A program made the translations under genes and the position numbers. Below the pieces are notes generated by a model. The model made no database searches. It was not told the DNA's origin and saw nothing but the letters and a program-made list of their open reading frames with translations. Below, piece by piece: positions 11,743 through 23,091 of a DNA stretch of 64,000 nt. This DNA comes from Rhabditophanes sp. KR3021 (Eukaryota; Nematoda; Chromadorea; Rhabditida; Alloionematidae), in contig CAUJLY010000004.1 in the NCBI GenBank assembly GCA_963281155.1, positions 186,001 through 250,000 of the forward strand. The letters are read 5' to 3'. How positions within the stretch are numbered: position 1 is the first letter of the stretch; every line of letters begins with the position of its first letter.

Positions 11743-12972
11743 ATGAAGTTTATAAACTTTCTTTTTATTGTATTTTTGAGTATTAACTCAGTTCATGGTG
11801 GATGGTTGGATTTTTTAAAGAGTAGTCCAAAAAAGACCACCATCCACCCAATAAATGAAACGACACCAGAAGCCCCAGCCCCCATTACTACTGAATTAAC
11901 AACTCAACATATTCTGGTTACAACAACTGCACTTCCGAAAGCTGTCACTTTGCATTTTGTTCGTATTTCGGAAGATGACCAACAACAATTGATGGAGGAA
12001 TCGAAATCTGCCGCACCACCTACATCAATTAGTAATGCAATGGCAACTGAAGATGTATTGGAAACACTAAAGAACGACATCCAAAAAGTTCTAGACAAAA
12101 TTAATCATGATCACTCCCATAATCAAACATGCATGCTAGCAGCTTTAGAAACATTTGTCCAAGAAATGGAGCAGGTGATAGAAAGAGCCAGAAATATACT
12201 AAAAGAACCACCAACAGCTATTAATCTTTCACCGGTTGCTTTAGCTGTTGAAAGTCAGGTAGAAAGTGATTTGAAGCATGCAGCCAAAGACATGGCGATC
12301 GCCTTGGCAAGCAAGAAAGCTGAACTGGTGGGGCAAACTGAATTAGATTCCAAATTACAAGAGGCAACTGATACGTTGGAAGCTGCTCATAACACCCAAC
12401 ACATTTCCCATTCATTGTCACAAACACTGGCAGATCATCTAGATGAGTCAGTTGTCAAATTGGTGAAGGCAGCAGATGTTAATGTGACAAATACGGCAGA
12501 CGTCATCCAACTCCAGCATAAAATTGACGACGCCGCAAAGGAATTGCTTTCTGTTGCTGGTACACAGGCGTTGAATAGTATAGTTCAAGGTACTCTGGAT
12601 AATCAAATTAAGGAGGCCTCGACGCAGTTGGCAGGTGTGAGTCATGACTCGAAGTGCGAAGATAAAGCTAATGGGATTGTTAATGAGGAGTTGAAAAAAG
12701 CAGCTGATAAAGTTATCGGAGCTACTGATACTCAAAAGGAAGTTGTGCAAGACACCACTAATGCAGAAATTGTCAAGCCCAAAAAGTTTAGTTTGTCTAA
12801 GATGTTCAAAAAAATGACTGGCAGGGGGTCTGAGAGGAAATTTAAGGAAACTTCTTCTGATTCTTCAAGTCAATCTGCTGATGACTCAATCATTACTCGA
12901 AGTCACAACAAAAAGGTCAGCAAAACATCAAAGGAAAAGAATGAAGAAGGGTCGGATGTTTTTAGTTTTTAA
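11743..12972 (+). CDS. Secreted helical protein with about six 29-residue repeats, family not recognised
   Basis: This is a single-exon 409-residue protein. Residues 1-19 are a signal peptide ending at VHG. Next come a Thr/Pro-rich linker with N-glycosylation sites (NETT, NQTC) and an acidic segment. From about residue 165 to 335 there are about six tandem repeats near 29 residues each. Their approximate pattern is hydrophobic-xxx-L-xx-A-xxx-L-xx-A-x-(D/N)T-xxx-hydrophobic, as in LDSKLQEATDTLEAA and NEELKKAADKVIGA. The pattern predicts amphipathic helices. The C-terminus is basic and then Ser-rich (SSDSSSQSADDS). No catalytic motif is visible. An extracellular structural or lipid-binding role is only a guess. 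The ATG at 11743 directly precedes the signal peptide. Confidence 0.8.
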   Translation: MKFINFLFIVFLSINSVHGGWLDFLKSSPKKTTIHPINETTPEAPAPITTELTTQHILVTTTALPKAVTLHFVRISEDDQQQLMEESKSAAPPTSISNAMATEDVLETLKNDIQKVLDKINHDHSHNQTCMLAALETFVQEMEQVIERARNILKEPPTAINLSPVALAVESQVESDLKHAAKDMAIALASKKAELVGQTELDSKLQEATDTLEAAHNTQHISHSLSQTLADHLDESVVKLVKAADVNVTNTADVIQLQHKIDDAAKELLSVAGTQALNSIVQGTLDNQIKEASTQLAGVSHDSKCEDKANGIVNEELKKAADKVIGATDTQKEVVQDTTNAEIVKPKKFSLSKMFKKMTGRGSERKFKETSSDSSSQSADDSIITRSHNKKVSKTSKEKNEEGSDVFSF

Positions 12973-13342
12973 ACACTACTTGATTATTAAACTGTTTATG
13001 TGAATCTATTGTTATTTGATTAAAATGGGATAAACAAATCCGTTTTCTTTATCTAAAAATCGCACTTGCACATCTAAAAGTTGTCGTCTATTAAGGTACT
13101 AACATTTTACTTTGTGCAGTTTGATTTGCCCTAAATATTCAATCATAATTTACCCATACAAAGCCAACTTTGTCACTTCTCAAAGGACACGCTTCTCCAA
13201 TTTGTGTCTTGCACAATTTGATTGTTTGCGCGTCTTCGATTTAGACAACTGTTGCCATTACATTTAAGATAAATTTTAAGTAAGATTATCGAGCTGAACA
13301 CATTTATTAGCTGGAACTGTTAACTAAATTGGAGGCATCAAG

Positions 13343-14909
<1,567 letters not shown>

Positions 14910-15905
14910 ACTCCTGGGACTAACTATTTTATTTTATCATTCTTTGGTTATATACGACTAATTATTTACACTAGCTGCCTTTTTAATTATATACTTTTAA
15001 ACAATTAATAAAATGTTTAGAAAAAAATGTGTCTTTGTTTTGCATGATTTAGTACAAGTTTTCTAAACTTTTAAGTATTTTACTTTGCATCCATTTGAGA
15101 GATCTAACAAAAAGACAAGTGTGGTTTATAAAATGTTATGAGGAGGTTGTGAAAGTGATTTAGGATGAACAATATTTGTGATTAACTTATTATTACAAGA
15201 GATTCCTTACAATTTGTATGAAATGAGCATTTTAATAAATTTGATTTTAATAACATTATCAAAATTACTTAACAAGTCTTTCGCAATTGTCATTGCCACT
15301 ACCTTATATATTAAATTATAAGGTAAAAGTCATTGTTGAATGAATCGACCTTGTTTTTCATAAGAAATATTTTTTTAGTGGTATTTTGCCAAAAATGAAG
15401 AGGCGGAAAGATGTTATATTCTACTTGTTACAAACAATTACAAGCAGTTCAAGATTTTAGAAAGTGTTAAACTTTGAAGTAGACTTAAAAAAACGATTTC
15501 TCTTTGATAACACAGAATAATAGCTGTAAATTTGTTCGTAACATTACATTATCCTTTGTTGCTGCTTCAAATTTACTTTCTTGTCTAAATATTTAAAAAA
15601 CAAAGGAGTAGACAATTTCTGTGGATAGATTAAGTTTGGGAATGATAATGGTTTGAATAAAACTTATTGCGAAATAAGGCATTCTATATTATTTTAGGAG
15701 TAAGCTTAGTAAATTAGATCTAATCATTATCAGTCATATTTTTAAGGTCCCACTTCGGCTGTGTCCTTAGTTGTGTAAAAGATTGAAAAGACACAACATA
15801 TTATCAAAAAAATTGACATGTTTTTATCAAACAAACCTAAAAAATATGTTATACATTTTTACAGCTTCAAAAAAAGATTGATAAAGTTTACAATTCACAT
15901 AATTG
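14910..15905. other. Intergenic AT-rich DNA
   Basis: An AATAAA near 15007 probably ends the PRC1 transcript. Nothing else is supported. Confidence 0.5.
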
Positions 15906-15915
15906 TATATAAATA
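15906..15915 (+). promoter_or_regulatory. TATA-like element TATATAAATA
   Basis: It lies about 42-51 nt before the ATG at 15957 of a secreted-protein gene. Motif and spacing are the only support. Confidence 0.45.
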
Positions 15916-15956
15916 AATGTTAAAAAGGATAATTTATTTGCATCAAAATTTCAAGT

Positions 15957-17303
15957 ATGCTACTGTTGTCTAGTGTTGTTTTTGTATTTTTTAATATTTG
16001 TTTTGGGGCAGTTTTAGAACCTCCACAGCATAGGATATTTCAAGTTAAGGTACAGGAGACAGTGGAGTTGCCTAATGGAAAGGCTGTGATGATTGATGGA
16101 GATCCTACGGAAATGATTCGGAAAATGAAAGAGTCTGGCAAGTACAAAAATATTCAAATCAAGAAAATTGACGAAGCCACTTACCTTAAAATGAAAGCTG
16201 CAAATGAGGCCAAGAATGGAGTAAGTCAAATAATTGAAGGTGACAATCAAATTGATAGTAGTGGCGACAACATTATAAGAAGAAGAATCAAGAATAAACC
16301 GGGATTTAGAAGAAGACTTATCAACAAAATGATTGCTAACAGTCAAAATAGTAAAATTGAACAAGGAAATGACATTAGTTCGGGATTTAGACAAACATTA
16401 ATTAGTCGTCCAGGAAGTCGAACTGAAGACAGAGTCATAAATAGACAAGGTGGGGGACGTAAAGTTATTATTGATAATGATCAAGAGGAAGTGATTGGCG
16501 ATGGTAATGAGGAAATTATTACGAATGAGGATATTATTAGTAATGATGATGATGCAGAAGAAGGAGATACAAAAAACACCCAAACATTGGAGCAAGAAGA
16601 GATTGGCAAGAAGATAAATGCAAAAAATATATTTGTTAATAAGGGCAAAAGTATTGACAAGGAAGAGTCAGATCCAGAGGTTATAACAAACTCGGATCCT
16701 CAACTTCCACCACAAACCCAAAGAACAACAATCTCAAGAAACAAAGAAGGCCGCATCCAATCCATCATCCATCACAATCACGCAAATGAACCCGAAATGG
16801 GTAAGCCTCGCAACATTATAATGAATAACAAAGATCTTACCTTCAATCGAAAAGATCCAGATGAATTTTTAAAAGCAAGTGGTTTGAAGAAAATGTCGGG
16901 AACTTTTAAAAATGGGGACATTTACTCAGCCACAACGCATACTGGTGACGGAGATTCAAGCCAAGAACCTCAATTTAAAATAAAAAGAGGCAAGGGGAGA
17001 AAGAAGGGCAGAGTTTCAGGGGAAGCAACAACTCATTCCGTTCAAAGTTCAGACAATGGTGAGGACATTGGTGTGGATGATGGAGTTGGTTATGCTGATA
17101 ATATCATTCATTCAGATGGCAAACAATACAAAATATCCAGTTCAGTGACGGTTAATGGAAAAGATGCAGGGAATATTGCCGATTTGGGAATAGATGTTCA
17201 GAAATTGTTGGCTAAAGTCACTGACAAACAAATTGAGACTGATAAAAATGGCAACAAACGAATAAACATTACTTTACCCAGAAATATTGATACAAACAAA
17301 TAA
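15957..17303 (+). CDS. Secreted low-complexity acidic/Asn-rich protein, family not recognised
   Basis: This is a single-exon 448-residue protein. The first 18 residues (MLLLSSVVFVFFNICFGA) are a signal peptide. Residues 25-85 are an ordered-looking module (VQETVELPNGKAVMIDGD, then KYKNIQIKKID). A long middle region is rich in Asn, Asp, Glu, Ile and basic runs (RRRIKNKPGFRRR, KRGKGRKKGR) and is probably disordered. The C-terminal 60 residues look ordered again (KISSSVTVNGKDAGN, KRINITLPRNID). There are essentially no cysteines in the mature part. It shares orientation and secretory character with the next two genes, suggesting a tissue-specific cluster. The ATG follows a TATA element. An AATAAA lies downstream near 17341. 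Confidence 0.75.
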   Translation: MLLLSSVVFVFFNICFGAVLEPPQHRIFQVKVQETVELPNGKAVMIDGDPTEMIRKMKESGKYKNIQIKKIDEATYLKMKAANEAKNGVSQIIEGDNQIDSSGDNIIRRRIKNKPGFRRRLINKMIANSQNSKIEQGNDISSGFRQTLISRPGSRTEDRVINRQGGGRKVIIDNDQEEVIGDGNEEIITNEDIISNDDDAEEGDTKNTQTLEQEEIGKKINAKNIFVNKGKSIDKEESDPEVITNSDPQLPPQTQRTTISRNKEGRIQSIIHHNHANEPEMGKPRNIIMNNKDLTFNRKDPDEFLKASGLKKMSGTFKNGDIYSATTHTGDGDSSQEPQFKIKRGKGRKKGRVSGEATTHSVQSSDNGEDIGVDDGVGYADNIIHSDGKQYKISSSVTVNGKDAGNIADLGIDVQKLLAKVTDKQIETDKNGNKRINITLPRNIDTNK

Positions 17304-17636
17304 AAATAACTTTTTCTATATTATTTGTTTAAAATGTTGCCAATAAATTGTTCTGATCATATCTTTTTTGATTCAAAAACAGCAAATAAGAATGATGTTA
17401 GTAATTGAATTCTTACAAAATATGTGTACATCACCATGTATTTACTGCCTAAAAAACAAAACCTACCATAAAATGACTAAACCCATTAAACGACAGTTGT
17501 TAACAAACAATTAAATTAAACAAAAGCCATGTAAACCAGAGCTTTATAATGGTATAGAACATAACTTTTTTTATGTATAACAAATATTAGATTGTAAATT
17601 AATTAAGGGCTCGTTAAAATATTAAGTAGTTGTTGT

Positions 17637-17644
17637 TATATAAA
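17637..17644 (+). promoter_or_regulatory. TATA box TATATAAA
   Basis: A good TATATAAA match sits 38 nt upstream of the ATG at 17675, so the 5' UTR would be very short. This is typical of strongly expressed secreted structural genes. Confidence 0.55.
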
Positions 17645-17674
17645 GGTATTTTGGTGGCCCGATAAGCCACACTT

Positions 17675-18481
17675 ATGATGGTTCGTCTCAACCAAATTGC
17701 ATTTTTGTTGGCTATTGTAGCTTTCACTACCGCCACTTCTTTTAATAGATTCCAGAGAGTTAATTTTGAAGAGGATGATTTTTCGGATGGATCTAGTACT
17801 TCCCCTGATCCGGATACTAGTAACTCGGAAACTACTACATCTCAACCTCAAACTACTACCACTACATTTTCTTTAGACGAAACTAAGGCTACGGATGGGC
17901 CTTTTAGTAGTTCTACAGAAGGCTCCGGACCAAGTACTGAACCACCAACTAATGAAGTTCCACCGGTTACGGATGCTCCAGCCGAGCAAGAACCAAATAG
18001 TAAAGGAAGTCCAATGGGAAATGGAGGGGCAGGAGGACAGTATGGAGGTGACAGTGGTCAATATGGATCAGGGGGACAATATGGAGATGCAGGAGGTCAA
18101 TATGGATCAGGTGGGCAATATGGAGGTGGCAGTGGCCAATATGGATCTGGTGGACAATATGGAGGTGGCAGTGGCCAATATGGATCTGGTGGACAATATG
18201 GAGGTCAATCTGGGTCAGGTGGACAATATGGAGGGCAATATGGAAGTTCTGGATATGGATCAGGGCAATATTACCCGTATGGGCAGTACGGAGGCTATCC
18301 ATACAGCCAATATGGTGGTGGATACTCAGGGTACGGATATCCATACAGTTCCGGGTACGGAGGCCAATACGGTTCAGGGTTCGGGGGTCAATACGGCCAA
18401 AACTACCCCTACTCTTCGTATGGCGGCTCTTATGGTAGCTATTACCCCTCTTACTATTCCAGTGGTTGTTACAGAAACTAA
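17675..18481 (+). CDS. Secreted Gly/Tyr/Gln-rich repeat protein (structural, cuticle- or silk-like)
   Basis: This is a 268-residue single-exon protein. A signal peptide (to TTATS at about 22) is followed by an acidic Ser/Thr/Pro-rich linker. From about residue 113 it is almost entirely GGQYGSG-type repeats, then GYG/PYSSGYGG units, ending in SSGCYRN. Tyrosines in a Gly/Gln matrix are typical of proteins hardened by dityrosine or transglutaminase cross-links, so an extracellular structural role in cuticle, eggshell or gland secretion is inferred. The DNA contains exact 39-bp tandem units. It is not a collagen, since the Gly-X-Y triplet pattern is absent. A TATA box lies upstream, and an AATAAA overlaps the stop (AACTAAATAAA). 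Confidence 0.8.
   Translation: MMVRLNQIAFLLAIVAFTTATSFNRFQRVNFEEDDFSDGSSTSPDPDTSNSETTTSQPQTTTTTFSLDETKATDGPFSSSTEGSGPSTEPPTNEVPPVTDAPAEQEPNSKGSPMGNGGAGGQYGGDSGQYGSGGQYGDAGGQYGSGGQYGGGSGQYGSGGQYGGGSGQYGSGGQYGGQSGSGGQYGGQYGSSGYGSGQYYPYGQYGGYPYSQYGGGYSGYGYPYSSGYGGQYGSGFGGQYGQNYPYSSYGGSYGSYYPSYYSSGCYRN
18123..18200 (+). repeat. Two exact 39-bp tandem coding repeats
   Basis: The unit encoding GGSGQYGSGGQYG is repeated head to tail with no visible difference at the DNA level, inside a longer array of diverged copies. The identity suggests recent unequal exchange or slippage and likely copy-number variation. Confidence 0.8.
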
Positions 18482-18878
18482 ATAAACCCATCTATCTTCA
18501 TAACAATATTTTTTTCTCTAAAGTAATCATTCCTTCTTTAATTATCAACAAACAAATGAACATTATTTACTTGGTAACCTTGTTGACCATACTTTATGAT
18601 TTCTAATTTTTATCAAACACAATCCATCAAGATAATAATTATAAAAAGTTGATATTAAATTTAAACTTCCAAATATATGCCTTTAGACAGTTGCTTGCTA
18701 AACATCAACGACAAGGTTGTCTTTAATTAATGGTAATGCATTATCTATTTGCATTCCATACAATTTCGTAAAGTTGTAAACATTTTGGGTGAATAAATAA
18801 TCCATATTTTAAAAACTGTCTTTTTTACAACTAAGTTCAGTGGGTATTAAAGATTAAAAAAAGATGATGGAATGTTAA

Positions 18879-19499
18879 ATGAACAGGTTTGGATTGTTAA
18901 TTTTAATTGTTGTTACGTCACAAGTGGCTTGTGTCATTTCTACTTATAGCGATGAACCAGAAACCGGCAAAATAGAGGAGGGGGCCATGGTACCGAAACA
19001 AGACCTTGCTTTTGTCAATAGTACTGAGCCTATAACTGTTCACATAAATGTTGCACTTAATTCTTCTGTTCAACCTGACGTGGTAAATTTTAATGGCACT
19101 TTACAGAATGAAGAAGCGATTACGTCTAATAGTGGGTTAGATAGTAACTGCGATCCCAACTTTAAACAACAACAAGTTGATGATCAGTACAGAAATGAGA
19201 TAATTTACCACGAACCAGAATATCCTATAACAATTGAACTTAATCCTGAAGAAGAAATGGATCAGCCAAGAAATGAAAAGATAGAAATCCATATTAAAAA
19301 CAACATAGACACCTCTCAAAAAGAACCAAGAGTCGTAGAAGTACACCACACAACTAATAATTGTGCGTCATTTGATATAGTTTGCCATCTATTGAATGGA
19401 GTCTTAGGATCAGTCGGAACACTCGTCGGAGCTGTCAGTGGAGGTTTAGCCACAATTATAGGCACAACCTTGGAAGGTGTATCTAAGGTAACAGGATAG
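18879..19499 (+). CDS. Small secreted protein with Gly-rich hydrophobic C-terminus, family not recognised
   Basis: This is a single-exon 206-residue protein. The signal peptide is about residues 1-21 (MNRFGLLILIVVTSQVACVI). The mature N-terminal part is acidic with several N-glycosylation sequons (NSTE, NSSV, NGTL). The last 45 residues contain a cysteine pair (NCASFDIVCHLLNG). An alternating Gly/Val/Leu stretch follows (GSVGTLVGAVSGGLATIIG) that resembles amphiphilic membrane-active or aggregation-prone tails. The function is unknown. It lies about 400 bp after the Gly/Tyr/Gln-rich gene on the same strand. The first ATG of the frame is used. Confidence 0.7.
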   Translation: MNRFGLLILIVVTSQVACVISTYSDEPETGKIEEGAMVPKQDLAFVNSTEPITVHINVALNSSVQPDVVNFNGTLQNEEAITSNSGLDSNCDPNFKQQQVDDQYRNEIIYHEPEYPITIELNPEEEMDQPRNEKIEIHIKNNIDTSQKEPRVVEVHHTTNNCASFDIVCHLLNGVLGSVGTLVGAVSGGLATIIGTTLEGVSKVTG

Positions 19500-19573
19500 A
19501 AAAGCAAATTAAAAGCATACACAATGGAATAGATTTTTATTAATATTATAAATAAATAGATAAAAGCTTTCAT

Positions 19574-20161
19574 TTAATCACCAGTTTGTAACTTAGACTT
19601 CATTTCATGCCCAGTCTGCATATTACAAGTCCCTTGTACGAGGCGGAGACCATTACTTATCCCAGTCAAAAAGGCATACTCCAATTCAATCAGTTCAAAA
19701 AGTTTATCGAAATTTCTTTCTTCGATAATGAACATAAACATCCTTGTTATTGAGAAATCTAGCCATACAAAAAGAGGCACATTTAATAAACTTCAAGCCA
19801 ACTTTATTTTTGAGTGGACGATTTGGTTTCTTGACACAGATATTAACATCATACACAATATCAGGTTCTTTACTCGAGACAGAAGGTACATGTAATTCCA
19901 TACCATCATCATTCTGAATATCACCCAATTTAGCCTTCATAATACAATGCTCACGCAACTCCCCATAGTGAGATACCATTATTTTGGGTAGATCAAAGAC
20001 TCTTTAAAGACATTGCTCTTGTTTATTGGCAGAATTGCATTGATGAAGTGGAGACTTTCAACGATGTCCAAGAGAACTAATTCAAGATATTTAACCACAT
20101 TTAAACCTTCGATGGTTCCGTAGATGCATTTCTGGCATGAGCGGTCCATATCATCACTCAT
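19574..20161 (-). pseudogene. Broken gene: three overlapping frames of one protein
   Basis: Reading right to left, an ATG frame (20161-19979, MSDDMDRSCQKCIYG...) ends at a TAA. A second frame starts one base later with continuous protein-like sequence (MVSHYGELREHC..., 19979-19704). A third frame (to 19574) continues it after another shift near 19720. Ignoring two single-base shifts gives one roughly 190-residue cysteine-containing protein. No GT-AG introns explain the shifts. It is either a young pseudogene or a gene hit by two sequencing errors. The family is not recognised. Confidence 0.55.
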
Positions 20162-20387
20162 GATGGAAGGTTAAAGTGCATACGTTTTGAAACTGATGTT
20201 TGCATTTATTATTTTCTAGTAATTACATTTAAATGATAAGAGTCGCTTTTATTCAAATGTTCAGTTTAATCGAATCATTGAATCACTTTGATTATTCAAC
20301 TTTTAAGGTTTAATTGGAAAAATTAAAAGCCATTAATTTAATCAAGTTTTATTTATTATTCAAATCTCAAGCATTTATTTACATCAA

Positions 20388-21200
20388 TTACAATTCCTTT
20401 ACCTTGTCTTGCTTTTGACAATAAGCGTTGAAGAAAAACTTAATAAACAAGAAAGCAAATGAAAGGTAGATACTGAAACAAAAATAAAGATTGAATGTTG
20501 ATTGCTGGCATGGGGTTGGTGTGAATGTTTTGATATAGAATACACAAATTGAAGTTATCAAACCAATTATCATTTGAGCGATTTGGACGGTTGTCACATA
20601 AATGGCTAAGGGTTTGCATTTGTAGTTTAGGGAATGGAGTACAAAATAAGAGTACATTAGGGAATGACAAAGAAAGTTTAGCCACAAAAATACTCGTCCA
20701 GAAGCAATTTCGTCAGCTCCACTTTGCCATACATAGACGAGTACGATTGCATGGTGGTAACAATGCAAGAATGAAAGGTGACGTTTTTTGAGTGCCAATA
20801 ACAGTGTGTCTCCTAGCTCAAAGAATTTTGAAACAGCGAAAAACAAAAACCAATATGCTGAGACTGAATCATTAGTAAAGGGATTACATATTGATGCTGT
20901 TAGTCCTTGATCCTTAACCGTGAAAAAGAACTCCTCTGTTGTTCTGATCAGACCCAAGATTGAAAAAAGTGCTAATAGCCCGTTCCATTTTGTAGAGATA
21001 CTTTTCAATGGCATTGCTTCCCTCTTCCTCATCCATGCTTTTAATGAGAAGATGCCAATAAGATATAAAACAGCCAGAGGTATCGTGACAGACCAATAAG
21101 TCTTAATATAATAACTAATAGTTATTGGATCCAAGCCCTTTTCAAAAGGCAACACAAAATAATGTTGGTAAGTAGTTCTGGGAGCAAGTGTCACATTCAT
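20388..21200 (-). CDS. Very-long-chain fatty acid elongase (ELO/ELOVL family)
   Basis: The family condenses malonyl-CoA with long acyl-CoA as the first step of endoplasmic-reticulum fatty-acid elongation. It is a complete single-exon 270-residue protein, the family's usual size. The diagnostic HxxHH box is present (LHCYHHAIV, about residue 140), preceded by the conserved SKFFELGDTLLLALKKR stretch. About seven hydrophobic segments are present. The downstream LNFLCHSLMYSYFVLHSL corresponds to the family's (N/H)xxMYxYY motif. The C-terminus (KQDKVKEL) is lysine-containing but not a classic KKXX. The spacing and the YHHAIVLVYVW context look closest to the ELOVL3/6 branch, a moderate-confidence inference. 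It lies between two broken genes yet is itself intact. Confidence 0.93.
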   Translation of the reverse strand: MNVTLAPRTTYQHYFVLPFEKGLDPITISYYIKTYWSVTIPLAVLYLIGIFSLKAWMRKREAMPLKSISTKWNGLLALFSILGLIRTTEEFFFTVKDQGLTASICNPFTNDSVSAYWFLFFAVSKFFELGDTLLLALKKRHLSFLHCYHHAIVLVYVWQSGADEIASGRVFLWLNFLCHSLMYSYFVLHSLNYKCKPLAIYVTTVQIAQMIIGLITSICVFYIKTFTPTPCQQSTFNLYFCFSIYLSFAFLFIKFFFNAYCQKQDKVKEL

Positions 21201-22189
21201 AGTTCAAAAATGATGGCCGCCAGTAAAATTGAAAAAAGTCAGTGAAATGAAGCTCAAAGACAATTTCCTATTTAATATACACTTGTTGATCTCACCCAAT
21301 TTAGGTTGCATTATGTGTAGATGTATAATATATTAAGATTATTTGTAAAAGAGGATGCAAATTTAGTGAAGTGTTTCCGCCCAGTGTGACGTAAATTGAA
21401 AATTTAATATAAACAAACGACAAAATATGTATTATTTAGTCTCTCTAAACAACAAACTATACGTACTCATATCTTGCAATATATCCTGCTGACCAAACAA
21501 TCTTTTTATGGTACTCGTCAAACAGTCGTTACATGGTATATAAATGCTGTATTTGACCATTTCGAATTCGTTTAATTTCGAATTCGTTCAATTCCAAATT
21601 TATTAAAAGCACAAAATGATTTTTGAAAGTTTGATTAATTTAATTAACCTTGATGTTTGTATACATTTCACAAGTCATCTTTCATCTTATATTTAGAATT
21701 TTTGATGACGTAGTAAAAGCATTTTATCGGAAGCTGAAGTAATTTATCATAATCTATGTCTTCGCCATTCAATACATACTTGATGTAAGCTTATAAATGT
21801 GTTAATAAATCGTTTGTTCCGATGCATGCTAATTTTAATCTAAATATCACAAAAATGACCTATAATGTTACGAAACGTTTAATAATGCTTTGATTTATTA
21901 AAGTTGATATATTAAAAAAAGACATTTTTTAAACTTGATACATTCAAAAGAGCACTTTATTAAATTATGCACATACATTTGCTTCATTGACTAAAGGTTG
22001 CCCTATATACTTTGAGAGATGTAAAAGAGCCTATCATTTTTTAAATAATAGCCACAAATTAATAATTTTATTACCAAAGATAGCTAGGAGAATGTAGAAT
22101 AATAAATTAATTTTCAAGTGCCGAATATACACCATTCATTTTTGACAATATTAACTTTCTTCCAAGACCTTCAAAAAGATTTTGTCTAG
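21201..22189. other. Intergenic AT-rich DNA
   Basis: No gene is supported. A 17-bp direct repeat around TTTCGAATTCG occurs twice at about 21559-21590. Confidence 0.5.
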
Positions 22190-22890
22190 ACTCTTTTGTT
22201 ACTCTTTTAGATATTCGTCTAAAACTTTTTCCATTTCTTCAACTGTATTAGCTAGAGACAGTTCTTTTTTATATTCCTTCTTCCATAAAACCAACATCAT
22301 TTAATAGGTTGAAGATGGGAGACACAACAATCATTTCTCTTGTACATGAAAAGTACATGCTTTGGCCCTCCACCTTACCATCAACAAAAGCCTTAAATGG
22401 CAGCATATTTGCAAAAATTTCATCAATAATGGAGGTGAAGCGAGTAGACTGCCCCACATCCTGCACCAGAAAATATCCGACACCCATTTAATGCATAAGT
22501 ATCCGTAATCTTTACCACCTCCACCACTGCCACTTTTTCTGTGGCATTGACAGCACATTTCCGAGTCAATCTTTTGATAAGTAGGAAATCCAACCATAAT
22601 CCTATCACCATCCAATCCTTCCCTTATAACAGACGACCTAACAAATTCACCTAGACACATGCCAAGATGATCTTTATCTCAGATAACCTTATATCTTCCT
22701 CCACTCTGAACACATCATTTCCTATATAGTTTGTTATATCCAACGGCTACGGAAGCTTTGACTACTTCTTTGGCAGTGTCTTCACCTTTATCTTCGTACT
22801 TTTGGACAACTTTACCGCCCAACTAATCTCTTTCTTCTTTGGGCATCTTGATGAGTTGAGGGCAACAAATATCACATGATACCTTACTTT
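22190..22890 (-). pseudogene. Degraded coding relic, family not recognised
   Basis: On the minus strand a continuous protein-like trail can be followed only by changing frame several times. It starts at MPKEERD followed by a stop, then GGKVVQKYEDKGEDTAKEVV. It goes on through GMCLGEFVRSSVIREGLDG, KVAVVEVVKITDTYALN and GVGYFLVQDVGQSTRFTSII. It ends in KELSLANTVEEMEKVLDEY before TAA near 22200. At least three frameshifts and two in-frame stops are needed. Codon use looks protein-like throughout, so a recently inactivated gene is more likely than chance. Confidence 0.55.
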
Positions 22891-23091
22891 AAAGGTAAGA
22901 AGAATGGGGGACAATTTGATTATGCTAGGCCGTCACTTGGTCCCATGGCAAATGTTTTAAATTCAGTCAAAGTATATAGGACAGATCCTTTATCAAAGAT
23001 GATTGGTGATAGAGTAATTTTATCTTGAAAATACCTAAAACATTAATACTAAAGGACAAAAGATGTAATTAAATTATTAATAGCTTAAGAT

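Noticed and set aside
17895..18491. Long alternative frames over the Gly/Tyr/Gln-rich gene
   Set aside because: Repetitive DNA stays open in several frames. Only one frame has a signal peptide and a promoter.
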